From assembly GCA_029532625.1 (NCBI GenBank), contig JARFXM010000003.1, positions 2,604,001 to 2,668,000 on the forward strand: a DNA stretch of 64,000 bases. The letters are read 5' to 3'. Below the pieces are notes generated by a model, which worked only from the letters and a program-made list of their open reading frames with translations, was not told the DNA's origin and ran no database searches. This DNA is from Lomentospora prolificans. Taxonomy: Eukaryota; Ascomycota; Sordariomycetes; Microascales; Microascaceae. The position numbers were made by a program, and so were the translations under genes. Shown here piece by piece: positions 24,529 to 36,272 of this stretch. Positions within the stretch are counted from its first letter, which is position 1; every line of letters starts with the position of its first letter.

Positions 24529-25275
24529 CGTGACGGTGACTCTCTGTCAAGATCCGGAAGAGTCGATGGGGGATAGTTGTCGTGGTTGGTGTTGAGGACT
24601 GGGTATCGTGAGGTGGAGTGGAGGGAGAAAAAAATCCAAGAGATCAAGGTGAATTGAGGGTGGTGGGTGGTCCGTGCTTTGTAAATTAGGGCATTCGATG
24701 TTTCCAGCGTTTTTGTTCGACAGGGAAAGTGGCACCCATAAGATTTTGCCCACGACAAAATTCTGGCAGTCCTGTCAGATGGTGGCAGCTGGCCAACAAC
24801 ACTTCATCCTGTGTGCTGTGACAGAGTGATCGAGCCATGGCATTTGTCCAAGCAAGACGAATGGACTTGCCAAATCGAAGCTGGAGCAATCGGTCAGTCA
24901 AATCCGCAGGAATGCAAGTCAGACGAGCCATCAATCTCACAATTGCATTTCATGTCACATCTTGATGTCTAGACAGCTTGATGCATCGATTTTTGGATAG
25001 TTTCCATTGAAGAAAAAATGGCAAAGCCAACTCAAACCTTTGCCTCTATGACTATTAAAAAAATGCAAATGCTGTTTAGTGTACCTATCCAATAGGGTTC
25101 CTTCAGATTCCTCCTGTATATATATACAGATATATATATATATATGCGCGATTTGCTTGTTCCACATGCATGCTCTATTAGCAACAGCGATGTCGACATA
25201 TGCGTCTGTCCTGTTTGTCTGACGGATGACGCTTCCTCTTTTCCTCTCAAGCTACTCCCGCCTCCCGGCTCCTGG
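24529..25275. other. Intergenic between eL18 and the mitochondrial carrier
   Basis: This 747-nt stretch holds the eL18 promoter and the 3' end of the carrier gene. It contains the TA-rich palindrome and AT repeat at 25114-25145. There is no coding evidence. Confidence 0.5.
25114..25145. repeat. TA-rich palindrome plus (AT)8
   Basis: 25114-25129 is a perfect 16-nt palindrome (CTG, ten alternating T/A bases, CAG). It is followed directly by (AT)8 at 25130-25145. It lies about 130 nt beyond the carrier stop codon. Confidence 0.9.
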
Positions 25276-26649
25276 CTATATAGCTTCTTCCTCAATCGGT
25301 TTCAGAGTCACCAGGTAGTCGCGGCACACCTCGAAGCTGAGCCAACTCGACGCCATGCTTGGCGCAACTTTCAATAGGTTGGGGATGATTCCCTTATAAA
25401 GGCCGGCAAGTCCTTCTTGAGCAACGATGACCTTGATGGCATCTCCAATGGACTTATACTGGTAGCCCAATCCAGACATTGTATTGATCTGGAATCTTCT
25501 TCGCAGGACATCGCTATTTCAAAATCGCATTAGCACCTCGGCCCGACATTGAGAAAGGGAGAAAACTCTTTGCAGGTATAAGGGGTCATAGCTTACAAGG
25601 GATAAGTGAAGGTCTGGGCAACGGCACCGGATATTGCACCCGCCAATAGTTTCCTCACGGCATTAGGGTTTTGCTCTCCCTCGGGGGTCAAATATTTACG
25701 AACGACCTCGTATACCATGAAGTTGAGACCAACCTGGAGCAAGTAGTCAGCTTGGATGTTCCCGACAGGATTTCAAGGCCATGGCAGAGCGAAAAGACGG
25801 AACTAAAGGCTTAGGGCTTACGGCCTGGGAGGGGTCACTTACATAGGGCGCAACGCCAGCAACAGTCGGGATAATCCCCCTATACAAAGCAAAGAAGCCT
25901 CCCTCCGTCTTATACATGTGAATGAGAGTTGCCCACATGCCCGGAAGTTTCTTGGGGCGATCACCGAGCTCGGCAAAAGAAGCAGACTGAATGGACAACC
26001 TAGTGCGCACAATATCCAGAGGGTAAGTGAACACGACCGAAGTGATGCCAGCGAGTCCGCCGCAAGTAAGCCTCAGAAGCGAGTTTAGTTCGCCTCCGGC
26101 GTAAGGCTCGAAGAAGGTCTTTCATCACCATCAGTTAGCATAGGCCGCACCTAGATAGAGACAAATGCGTAGGGCCTCTTATTGCTTCCACGACTTACCT
26201 TCTTATAGAAGTTGTAGCTTCCGAACTGAACAGCGGAGTAGGGAACAATGCGGATACAGTTGGTGCCATTGCCGCGCATGAAACCTCGCCAACCTTCCTC
26301 CCTCCACATCTTGGCGAGGGCTTGGCCGACGGACAGCTTGTAGGCATCGCGACCAACACTCTGGATTTGGAAAAGGATCTTCAACCGTTCTAGGGGTGAC
26401 ACAACCGTCCTCGACACAGCACCAGCAACGCCACCTGCGCAAAAGGCAGCCACAACCGGCTGTGACAGAGTGTCCCTCACGTAAAAAAGGCGTGCATTTG
26501 GGGTAACCTTGCGCTCAATCTGATCCTTTTGCGGCTAGAAACAGGCACAAGAAGTTAGCCGTGAACTTGTGCAAGGCAGTAGGGCGTTTATGCCGTAGAA
26601 GAGGGAGAACGAAACAAGCCTCCTACATCGCACTCACAATTGTCGTCAT
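25276..26649 (-). CDS. Mitochondrial carrier (SLC25 family; possible adenine-nucleotide-type substrate)
   Basis: An inner-membrane solute carrier with three tandem repeats and six helices. Exons are 26649-26638, 26534-26199, 26118-25843, 25733-25597 and 25513-25276 (332 residues); introns are 103, 80, 109 and 83 nt. The first exon encodes only MTTI. The three signature motifs are SPLERLKILFQ, YPLDIVRTRLS and YPFDVLRRRFQ; the last has Phe where Leu is usual. Each repeat also has its Gly-rich second motif (for example EGWRGFMRGNGTN and EGLAGLYKGIIPN). No EF-hands precede the carrier domain, so it is not a SCaMC. By overall sequence it most resembles the fungal group that includes yeast YPR011C, a transporter of adenosine phosphosulfates, but the substrate is an inference. 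Confidence 0.92.
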
Positions 26650-29002
26650 TGTTGAAAATTTTCGCGGGTAGACCGCCTCTAGAAACAAGCGCACGTCTCC
26701 TCCAAAACCACGACCTCAGTATCTGGAAGGGGTCCGAGTGCGACACGACAGTAGTGCACTTTCGAAAGAGACAAATGCGATTCAGAGGGCTCGCTATCGA
26801 TATTATATCGGCTCAACTCCCGAAAGACACGCGGAGTCTGCTGGGTAGGGGCCGCGGTATACTATGATCGTCGTTCCCGGCCGAACAGCAAGCTGAGCAT
26901 ATCGAGATGACCAGGGCAGGCTTCGAGGAAAAACAAGTCTAGGCGGCGCCCCGGGCTACAGTTGGCTGACGCCGCCCATCAGTTGGGGAAAGAGGCAATT
27001 GCGGTGGCCGCAGCAGTAGAGGCGGGAGAGCGCGCTTGTCGTCGGTAAGGATCGCGGCCGGGAAGCAAATTCGTGCCGTGTGTGCAGCACGTTCGCAAAA
27101 GCTAGGGACTGCTCCTAGGATCTTGCCGTAGCTATGAGTCGCAATGGATGTGTACGGACCAGCAAAGGAGGGAGGAGGAGGGTATAGTATCGGCCGTTCG
27201 ATCGGGATGGCTTTTCGAATTGGCGTTGCCGTGATGTCAGCTCGAGAGTAGAAATCGTTCGTGGCGGAATCGAGGGCGACTTGATTTTCTCGAGGGGGGC
27301 GAGGGGCCCGAGATTTTAGCGCGCTTTCATAGATGTTGGATCGCCTAAGGGGAAAACGGCAGGGGGTCACAAGTGCAGTTGTGGAGGGTCACGGTCGATC
27401 GAGGCCAGCGCTAGAGATAATAGCCAAGTCCCTAGAAAAGAAAACGTATGGGGATTTTAACAACAAAAATACACAAAACGCAAGAGTGGAGAGGGCCCAA
27501 AGCTGCGAGGGAGGCAGGAATGCACAGTCGCCAGACGAGTGACTCGGAAGCTTGTCGAATTTGACCGCAGGATCGGGATCGGTACCGTCAGATTGTTCAG
27601 CTGGGTGAACAGTGTCTCAAGCTAAAAGGCGGAGAGGAGCACGGAAAATCCCGTAGTTGCCCGGCTTGTCACCAACGAGAAGCTTCGATGAAGCCGAGGA
27701 TAATGGATTTGATCCCCGAGTTCGATATTAGCACAATCCGGGGGTGTTGGCAAACGCAAACATTTTCCAGCTCGAATTTCTGCCCTTTTGAGTAACACAG
27801 ATCAATGCAAGAGAGCCGCCGTGCGGGCGACGCAGGGTTATTAGATGGACATTAAATCATCATTCAATAGCTGGAAGCAACCTCCATAGATGCTCCCCAT
27901 CCTATGACACCGAGTTTTCGCTGGGGCATGCGCGTTCTGCGCTGAGACTGGTGAGGATTCTCGGTGCAGCTGACCCGAATGAGAAGCTGCCGGGTTCAAG
28001 GCGATGTAGGTCATCAGGCCGTCGAGCGAATCCACGAGGACGGATTTGGCTTCTCTTCCTTTGTGCAGCTATTACCCCAGTGTGACGACTGGCTGTCAAG
28101 GCGTCTCAGACATTGCGGGAGGGTACCAATTCATATCTGCGCATCAACGAGTAAGCTAGGAACAACTCACCAAAAGCAAAGAACTTTGGAACCGCCAAAC
28201 CCCCAGTGCCAGCAGTCAGGCGACGGCACAGTGTCCGTTCACCCCTAGTCCAAGCCTGGCAGACGACCATTCGAAACAGCTGGCCCTCAGTTGAAGGCTC
28301 GATCGCACCGCCTGGCAAGCCAGCCAACCGTTTAGTACTATGTATTGTGCTTACAATGGGTAGTAGACACTGTGCCTGCAAGCTGGCCGTGACGACCTGT
28401 CGAGGCCTGGGCGTGTCTGCCGCGTTCCTCATCCAGTACTTTAGTACCACTACGTCATTCATCTTTGAATGAAACCAGCAGCACAGCGCCAGTGGCAGGA
28501 CCATGTCAGCCAGCCGGGGTCAAGAATCCGAAACACGCCATAGAGATAAGGGACTAGGGGAGGCGCGAGCATCACATTACTACACTTAGGCGCTGAATTT
28601 CAATTTGTTCTATATTAAGTACCTACGCCGTATCCCTCCACGCCACAGAGCTGAAAATAGAACGCAAGAGCACCAAAATACTTTTTTTCTTGCCGCCAGG
28701 AACAGAAGGTTCAAGTCCTCTCTGGTACCTCTCATCGGCTTGTGTCCGTCCAATCTGACTCCAGCCTGTAGATCGACATGGTCCCATGCCAATAGCGCAA
28801 GAGGTAGAAGAGCAAATAACTAGGGAACGAAAGAAGAGACCCAATCAGGTCCATACGAAAAGGTCATCTCAGACGTACAAAGAACTAAATAGGTACTGTG
28901 AATGGTCATCCCGAAAATGACCCGAGTGAGTAAAGGGAAGAAACTCGGCAGGTCCAACCTTGCAGCGGACTGGTGGCACGTAACAAGTACAACCGCTCTA
29001 CT
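26650..29002. other. Intergenic, 2.35 kb
   Basis: It lies between the start of the carrier and the stop of the SR-type gene, both on the minus strand. It holds the carrier promoter (left) and the SR 3' UTR (right). Several 60-140-codon open frames exist on both strands, but none has family sequence or intron structure. No repeats or RNA genes were recognised. Confidence 0.45.
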
Positions 29003-30335
29003 CTACTCAGCAACATCGAGATCATCATGAGGAGGGGGACTGTCAAGAGCTATAGGAACGGACCGAGTTAGTCGACGCATATCTCGACAGACATGAAACA
29101 AGCATGGTGGACTTACGCTTCCGATCATCGCCATTGGCACCGTTCTCACGGCGGTCACGGTCGTCCCTATCATCCTTGGTCTCCCTATCACTGTGTTCGG
29201 GCCTTCATCAGCACATGTCTTAGCGGAGGGGAATATACACATTGGAGATTCGGAGATGGTAGCTTACCGGGTGTCAGGGCTGCGGCTTCGGTCACGGTCA
29301 CGGTCGCGACGATCGCGGTCATAATCTCGGTCGCGGTCACGACGATCATCCTTGCGGGGAGAGTAGTCGCGAGTGCTACGACGAGGCGAAGGGGACCGAC
29401 CACGACGAGGAGATCGACGAGGGTTCCGTTCCCGATCGCGACCAGAGTCGAAGCGCCAAGACGCCGAGGGGGGAGTACGAGCCCACTATTTACTTCGCAT
29501 TAGTATCCGTTCGGGATATTCCACATCGGCTAATCGTAGCGACATACCTCAATCTTCAAAATATCATCACGGCCGATGCGCTTATTGTGCATCTCATGGT
29601 AGGCATCATCAGCATCGCGACGATCCTCGTACTCCACGAAGGCAAAGCTGGATCCGGGTTAGCGCATATCCGGTATTGGGGGTGTGGATGGACAAAAATG
29701 CCACCTGGCACACGCGAAAACATGCTACTTACAGTCTGCTAGACGCCGAGCGCGGAGCGGGAATGTCACAGCGGACAAGACGCCCGTACCTGGGAGCTCA
29801 TTGTCAGCATATCGTCTTCTCCACAGCTTGATGGCAAACCGGTTGATCGCTCTTCACCACATCAAAAACCGTGTGGCCTGCCACGCAGGGCGAGCGGGGT
29901 GCTGGAACCCGTGGGGCCCGTGGCACAAAAACAGCCGCGATGGACGTGGCGCAAGCCTCGAGCTCGACGACGATGGACCGACGGACTACGACGACGACGA
30001 GGACGAGGAGAGGACGAGAGGGCGAAGACGAGGGGTATCACGGGGCGGGATTGGGATGGGGTGAAACGCAGGGAGGGCGGTTGCGGCAGCGGAGGCGAAG
30101 ATGTTGATGGGCGTTGACGTGCGCGAGCACGCGGCGGGAGTACGAAGGGCGAAAGAAGCTTTTTGTGGGGGAGGAATGGAAACTCGACACATCGGGAGGA
30201 AAGTATAATGGTTCGCCGTCACGATGGAGGTGTCGACGCGCGGATAACATACCGTTCGAACTCGTAGGCGAGGTCACGGGCGCGAGTGCCGTGGCTAAAG
30301 CCGGTCACATAAAGGGTGGTGCCGCCTCGGGACAT
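29003..30335 (-). CDS. SR-type RNA-binding protein (RRM plus Arg/Asp/Ser-rich tail)
   Basis: A nuclear splicing or mRNA-binding factor. Exons are 30335-30253, 29789-29733, 29647-29548, 29485-29268, 29190-29117 and 29049-29003 (192 residues). The RRM spans about residues 6-80: TTLYVTGFSHGTRARDLAYE (RNP2 region), YGRLVRCDIP, then LFAFVEYEDRRDADDAYHEM (RNP1 region). The tail is first RSPRRGRSPSPRRSTRDYSP, then a long run of RD/DR dipeptides, ending DDLDVAE. Intron 1 is 463 nt, far longer than the 51-150 nt usual here; the others are 85, 62, 77 and 67 nt. The acceptor of exon 5 may be 29191 or, six bases on, 29185, which would omit two residues. The architecture fits fungal SR proteins of the Srp1/SRSF type; I cannot assign an orthologue. 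Confidence 0.92.
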
Positions 30336-31451
30336 GATGGCGATATTGTTGTCTTTTTCTGGGAGAAAAAAGTTGGCTGTCGCAGCTGAGCTTGCTCCTA
30401 GCAAACAGCGCTCAGGACCGCGCCTGTTTATGTAAGTGATCCAAGGGCTGTCAAGAACAATCCTTAAAAAAAGGACCAGGTCTGCAGCTGGAGCAGGGAT
30501 AAGTGTAGAAAAGATGGATGAGGTGACGGATGACAACTGATGTCGTTCTGGAGTTTTGAGATGGCAAAGCAGGATTAGTGTCGGAAACGCAAGGAAAGTT
30601 TTATCTTCGACGGAAAACAGCACGGTACGTGTTATGTAAGCAGTCCCCAGACGCTCCGTGATTCAGCTTCGTCACTCACAAGCGGGTCCAAGGGAGACGG
30701 GCCTTCCACTCCCGGATCCAGTAATTGGCCGCCAGTCAGCCGGCTTCGAGACTGTCGGTACCCTTGCAACCGTCAAGTTGAACAAGCCAGCTCTTCTTCA
30801 TACACGTGATCCTGCAGGGCGAGCTGCCGAGTCCAGTGTCGCCTTGGAAGGCACCCTGCATATACAGGACCGACCTAACTGAGCCAGCCTTTCAGCCCCA
30901 TCAGCCAGTAAAACCGACCGACAAGTACCAGTACCAGTACCTTCGTACAACGGGGACATAAAGTCAAATGGCGTGCCGACACTATCCCAATACCTCCGAG
31001 CCTTCCGACCACGCCTCTTGGCACTTGGAGTGACGTCGAACATGGGCATATTATCGCCGGGCACTCCATTCTCTTCTCTACCAACAGCAAGTGGCAAGTA
31101 TGACCGTCACGCAAGCCACCAATGACCGGGATTTCAGGAACGGGCTAAGTTAAACGGCTCCATGCCAAATAGTCGTGTCGACCAGATCTCGGCGTCCCGG
31201 AGGTTCCAGGATCAGGAACGACATATCATCAAAGGAAGCCTCGGAAACAGACCCAGGATATAATAATCGGGATGCCACCCCGCCTGTTCAACGGCTCTAA
31301 CGTAGCTCTACCGAGTTCTTGTTGACGCAGTAGTCTGCATGTTGCTGCGGCTCTTCTAGTACCCATCGCTTTCCACTTGCAGTTGTCGTATATACTCAAA
31401 TCAATTGAATCTTGCCTGACCTTGTGAAACTATTCAGAGGACGAGAAGACC
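30336..31451. promoter_or_regulatory. Divergent intergenic region between the SR gene and the sterol acyltransferase
   Basis: This 1.1-kb region between two divergent start codons should contain both promoters. There is no supported coding frame. The stretch just left of the acyltransferase ATG is rich in C and T, as in many fungal promoters. Confidence 0.45.
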
Positions 31452-33692
31452 ATGGATACGAGCTCAGATGACAAGACCATGTCGCGATCCAGTTCGGGGC
31501 ACACACCGGACAGCGAGAACCAAGGCGTCCTCTACATTCAGGCCGAGGGGGACTCCCCCGGCGCGGATCACCCATCCAGCGTTTCCATCAGTTACACTGA
31601 TTCTTCAAACCAGCCCGTAGTGAGGAGAGCAACGGTCGGGAAGAAATTTGGGCTCAAGGCACGAGGCAAATTTCGGGATCTTGTGTTCACTCGGAACTTT
31701 TCGGCCTTCGACCCGCAGAATGAAGCCGCCGCGAATAGTCCCTTCTACGGCTTCTACACATTATTCTGGCTAGCTGTATCCTTGTTCATACTTAAGACGG
31801 CAGCCAAGAATTGGAGAATGTACGGAAATCCCTTGGGCACAAATGAAATCATGAGGAGCATGTTCTCCCGGGATGGTAAGTTCCTTGGTTACATCTATTC
31901 GGGCGTCGATATTGGATTCGTTTTGACCACATCCTGGTCTAACATGTTGATATCCCTGTAGTATTCGCTCTTTTGTTTTTCGATGGTTTTATGTGCGCCC
32001 TTACGATCGTGACTTGGTTGTTGCAGAAACTCGTGTTCTTAGATTACCTGGACTGGAACACGTCTGGCTGGATACTGCAGAACGTGAGTGACACCGCTGA
32101 GCGCCCAATACAATGCTCAGATTTCGTTCGTTGCCGCTAATTGTCTCTCCTGATGGCAGTTATGGCAGACCTTGTTTATCGGGGGCTTCGTCGGTTTGAC
32201 GATTGCGAGAGATTGGCCTTGGTCACATACAGTATTCTTTGTGCTCCATGGCCTGGTGCTCCTTATGAAGCAGCATTCCTATGCGTTCTACAATGGTCAC
32301 TTATCTACGGCCTACAAACTGCGAAAGCTTGTCCAGTCTACTCTAGCCGAGTTAGAGCGGAATATCGCCTGCGGAAATTCATGGTCTACGTATTCCACCG
32401 CTTTCTCGGCAGCCCCGAACGGCCAAACCAACAATTCCACGACACGAGTGGCCAACAGCCGTCACAGCTTCGTCTCCGACAATTCGCTAGCTGAAGAGAC
32501 GCCAATTGATGAGATTATAGGAGCCATAAACTCTCATGAACCGCTTAGCCCGATCAAAGCCGCAGTTTATAAGATTGCTCTCGAAGATGAGATTAGCCAG
32601 CTCACCAAGGAGCTCGTCCGGAACACTACCGTACCTAAGAGAGACTATCCCAATAACCTCACCCTATCTAACCTATGCGAATATCTTGTGTTCCCTACAG
32701 TTGTATATGAACTTGAGTATCCGCGCAGCGAGTCCATTAGGTGGCGCTACCTTATGGTGAAATCGGCGGCGCTTGTTGGAGTTCTATTCGTGATGAATAT
32801 GGTCTCACAGACCTTCATCTGTAATTACCAACCCTATTGCGCTTCATTCGTATTGAACCATACTAACAGCTACGCATAGATCCAGTAGTTGTGAAAGCAA
32901 TCGCTATGAAGGACGAGGGCATGCCTCTAAACCAGCGTCTACAGGAATTTCCTTGGATGCTAAGTGACTTGATCTTTCCATTCATGATGGAGTATCTGGT
33001 AAATTAGATTTCCATCCCAATCTTTACATTTCATAAATCAGGAACGTCACTCACGCGCTATAGCTTACGTGGTACCTGATCTGGGAAACTATACTGAACG
33101 TCCTTGCTGAGTTGACCCGCTTTGCGGACCGGAGCTTCTACGACGCTTGGTGGAATAGCGGTACGCTTCTTCTGCAGTCATCGATCGATAATCCAAAGCT
33201 AAGCAGGTAAAACACTAACACAATACTTCTAGTATCGTGGGATCAGTTCGCCCGTGACTGGAACAAGTATGTTACCTTTACCCCCCAACGTACTTATCCC
33301 GTTCGCCGTTTCTAACCTTGCAAATAGGCCGGTCCACAACTTCCTCCTTCGCCACGTCTACCACAGCTCCATATCCTTCATGAAAGTCGACAAGCATACC
33401 GCGACGCTCATTACTTTCTTCCTCTCCGCTTGCATTCACGAGATGATAATGTGGTGTCTCTTCAAGAAGCTGCGAGGGTATCTTCTCGTGCTTCAAATGT
33501 GCCAGTTACCGGTGAGTTACCTACCGATGTGGCCGTGAAGCCAGAAGAAGCCTCGTTAACATATTCATATAGTTGGTTCGTCTTAGTCGTACGAGGTGGC
33601 TAAGGAATCGAAAAACTCTTGGAAATATCTTTTTTTGGTTTGGTCTTTGCACTGGGCCGAGCCTCCTCTGTAGTTTATATCTTATTCTCTAG
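31452..33692 (+). CDS. Sterol O-acyltransferase (ARE/ACAT-type MBOAT)
   Basis: An ER membrane enzyme that esterifies ergosterol or related sterols with fatty acyl-CoA for storage in lipid droplets. Exons are 31452-31875, 31962-32083, 32160-32820, 32880-32998, 33064-33160, 33233-33266, 33328-33511 and 33573-33692 (586 residues). The seven introns are 59-76 nt or slightly longer, all GT-AG. A cytosolic Ser/Thr-rich N-terminus of about 80 residues precedes the first helices. Family motifs are FYDAWWNS (the FYxDWWN block) and the catalytic His in SACIHEMIMWCLF. The central loop (residues about 230-300) is hydrophilic and Asn/Ser-rich. ACAT-type rather than DGAT1-type is favoured by the YPVVVKAIAMKDEG block and overall length. 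The gene converges with fimbrin, 341 nt between stops. Confidence 0.93.
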
Positions 33693-34033
33693 GCGTCTGC
33701 TCTATACCTACATGCGTTTCGTTGACCTTCGTTTTATATCGTATGTACGTACTTGGCTATGGCTTGGCTTAGATTGCTCTCTTATGGAGGTGAAAGGGTT
33801 TCTCGGTAGCGCAAGGCGCCGAGTGCTTCGAGATTAGCCTGGAGGCCTAGACATGCTGGAATGCTGGATTTACTTTCGATGGATTCAACTGATAGACAAT
33901 AAATTGGTTAAACGCATACAGACATACACAAAGCAACGCATTCCAAATCAACAATAAACTTTTCTAATCATTCCAAAGACCCGCCGTTCTGTCCTCAGTA
34001 CACCCTTTAACCATGTCAACCCGATCCTCCGAC
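33693..34033. other. Convergent 3' intergenic spacer
   Basis: This 341-nt A/T-rich spacer lies between the stop codons of the sterol acyltransferase and fimbrin. It holds both 3' UTRs. AATAAA-like sequence occurs on the plus strand near 33897-33902 and 33953-33958. There is no coding evidence. Confidence 0.55.
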
Positions 34034-36272
34034 TTACATCTTATCATATGTCGCCATAAGCGAACCTAGAAAAAAAATGAGTTAGCGAGTTCTGAGCTCC
34101 CGTTTGCTACCATTCAAGATTCACATACCTATGAATGTCGTCACTAAACGGCTGCGAATCTGGCAAATATCTTCGGGAACCAGCCAAATGGTGGCGCCCA
34201 TCTTTCTCGCGATACTGATACTGAGCTTCGCATTCAGGTACGCGTCGTCAGGAGTATGACCCGGGGTTACAAGGTCGTAATCGACATAGCTGCTCTTCAT
34301 TCCGTTGAGAACATCAAGCAAGAAAACACCAGAACCAATCGCGGAGTCTTTGAAAGAGCGAATTGAAGAGTTCCTTCCCCCTTTTCGAGACATGTCGTTA
34401 GCCCATCGAACCATCTCCGCATCCGTAATCTCTCGCTTTCCAAGGCGTTGGGCTAGAGCAGATAAGGTAAGCGTGATGTCCTTTCGCATGAGCTGCCACA
34501 CAAGTCCAAGTGTCAACGTCTTCTGTCCGTCTGTGATGTCCGCTCCCTGAATACCAACTAACGAGAAGCCGTTTTGCTTCCCTAACTCAATCGCGTAGTT
34601 TGTATTCTCCACTGCTTTAAATTTCATCATTTCACCGCCATGGGCTGGAGGCTTGTTGACGTGGCGCCAATTCACTGATCCCTTTATAACCTTGTCGTAT
34701 GCTTGTAGTAGGATCGTTCCATCTCGGAGATCATCGAAGAAGGACTGAACGGCCGGCTGCACATCAAGACTGTTAAGCCACAAAGTGAAGACCCTGGCTT
34801 CCCGCTCGCCTTCGGCATCGAAATCCTCGACCTCGAGTTTATCCTCTTCGGTAATGGGATCGAGGGCAGGATGAGTATTGAAGAGGTTGGCGACAAAGGC
34901 AAGGTTGAGCTTCGGGTTACCGGCGACAAGCGACTTCGGAGTAAGGAACTTGCGGCATCCAAGCCTGTCTGCATTTTGAAGAACGTGCTCGGCGCGCTGG
35001 AGGAGATCTCGGTCCTGGAGAGGATCTCGGTTACAGCCATACTCAGCGCCGATCTGGGCAAGGAGGACTGTGTAGTTCTCCCCGTCTTTGACATCAGTCG
35101 AGAAGTTGGTTACCCTAATATCAATTCCCTGTTAGCAGATAGTAATTTAGGAAAAGCCTAACTGATTTCGTACCGTCGAGGCCAGCCGGCAGCCTTAAGA
35201 TGATAATTGAACCATCGCAGTAGAATCTGCTCAGGAGGGAGGCGGAGGAATTGCTCCAGGGTCTCGTCTTCCTCGAGCAAGCGGTACAATTCGGGATGCA
35301 GCTTGATATCAATCTTTCCGAGGAGGCCACGGCGAATGATTTGCCAAATAAGGCCGAGAATGAGATGCTCTCTCACTTCGATAATATCCCCACTCCCGAT
35401 GTTCACAACGGAACATCCGATACCCTTGGCTGACTCAATGACAATGTTGTTGTTCTCCGTCATGTGGAACGCATTGAGAGTCTTTGTCTTCCTACCGGGG
35501 ACGTTGAGGACACGCTCGTCAATCGTATCGGGGACACTATCGTTGATGAGCTTCGCGAGAACTAGACCATCCTTGCATTCGTCGAACATCTCGAAGGTAT
35601 CCGTTGGGAAGGGTAGCCGGTTGCCGATATCCGCATCACCAGCGAGAACCGCGTTGATGTGCCTTGTGAACTCGGTGCGCTCATCTTCGTTGATAGTGTG
35701 GGTGATGTTGGAGTTTGAGCCCTGCACCTGGATCTTGCCGCCGCCAGCGCCCTGGCTCACCTTACGAGCGTGACCACCAGTACGATCAGCCACGATTCCG
35801 GCCGGAGTTGCAGGGCTAGGGCCGGTGGACATGCGTTTCTGGGCAGGAGAGGAGTCTCGAAGCTTTGCGATGAGCTATGCAACGTTCACTAGTCAGTACT
35901 AGAAGGTCGCGCGGTGCGGGGCAAACAAAGCGACAGCTCGGTAATTGTGCACACTTACTCCTACGTAGTCCTCAAGTTCAACTCGGCGAGACGAGTCGAG
36001 CTCGACCTCCTTCAGAGCCTGCCTAACAACATCGTAGGGCTGCCGCTCGCTTTGTTGGGTGGCCTTGATCGCTGTGGCCTCGTCAATGTAGCCCTTGTCA
36101 TCAACGTCAAGCCGTCGAAAGGCGTCAGATAGAGAAAAAATCTCGTTCTGTGGGAACTGAGGAAACTTCCTATTGGATATATAATTAGCACGCGAATATT
36201 CTAGGGAATTCTAAATTGAGACGTTGGGTTTAGATCCGGCGTTGCGCACCTTTGAAGTTTGAGGACGTTCAT
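34034..36272 (-). CDS. SAC6: Fimbrin (plastin), actin-bundling protein
   Basis: Cross-links actin filaments in cortical patches and cables, important for endocytosis and polar growth. Exons are 36272-36250, 36169-35959, 35874-35174, 35114-34129 and 34065-34034 (650 residues, the usual size). An N-terminal EF-hand-like region contains FRRLDVDDKGYIDE. Four calponin-homology domains follow, in two tandem pairs; clear CH-domain sequence includes DGLVLAKLINDSVPDTIDER, LGLIWQIIRRGLL, LWLNSLDVQPAVQSFFDDLR and LGLVWQLMRKDITLTLSALA. The last exon adds only SLMATYDKM after Gly. Introns are 80, 84, 59 and 63 nt. The first exon encodes seven residues plus two bases (MNVLKLQ), matching other fungal fimbrins. 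Confidence 0.95.

Noticed and set aside
26939..27370. 143-codon open frame on the minus strand upstream of the carrier
   Set aside because: Pro/Arg-rich, no recognisable domain and no intron structure. It may be leader sequence but is not supported as a gene.
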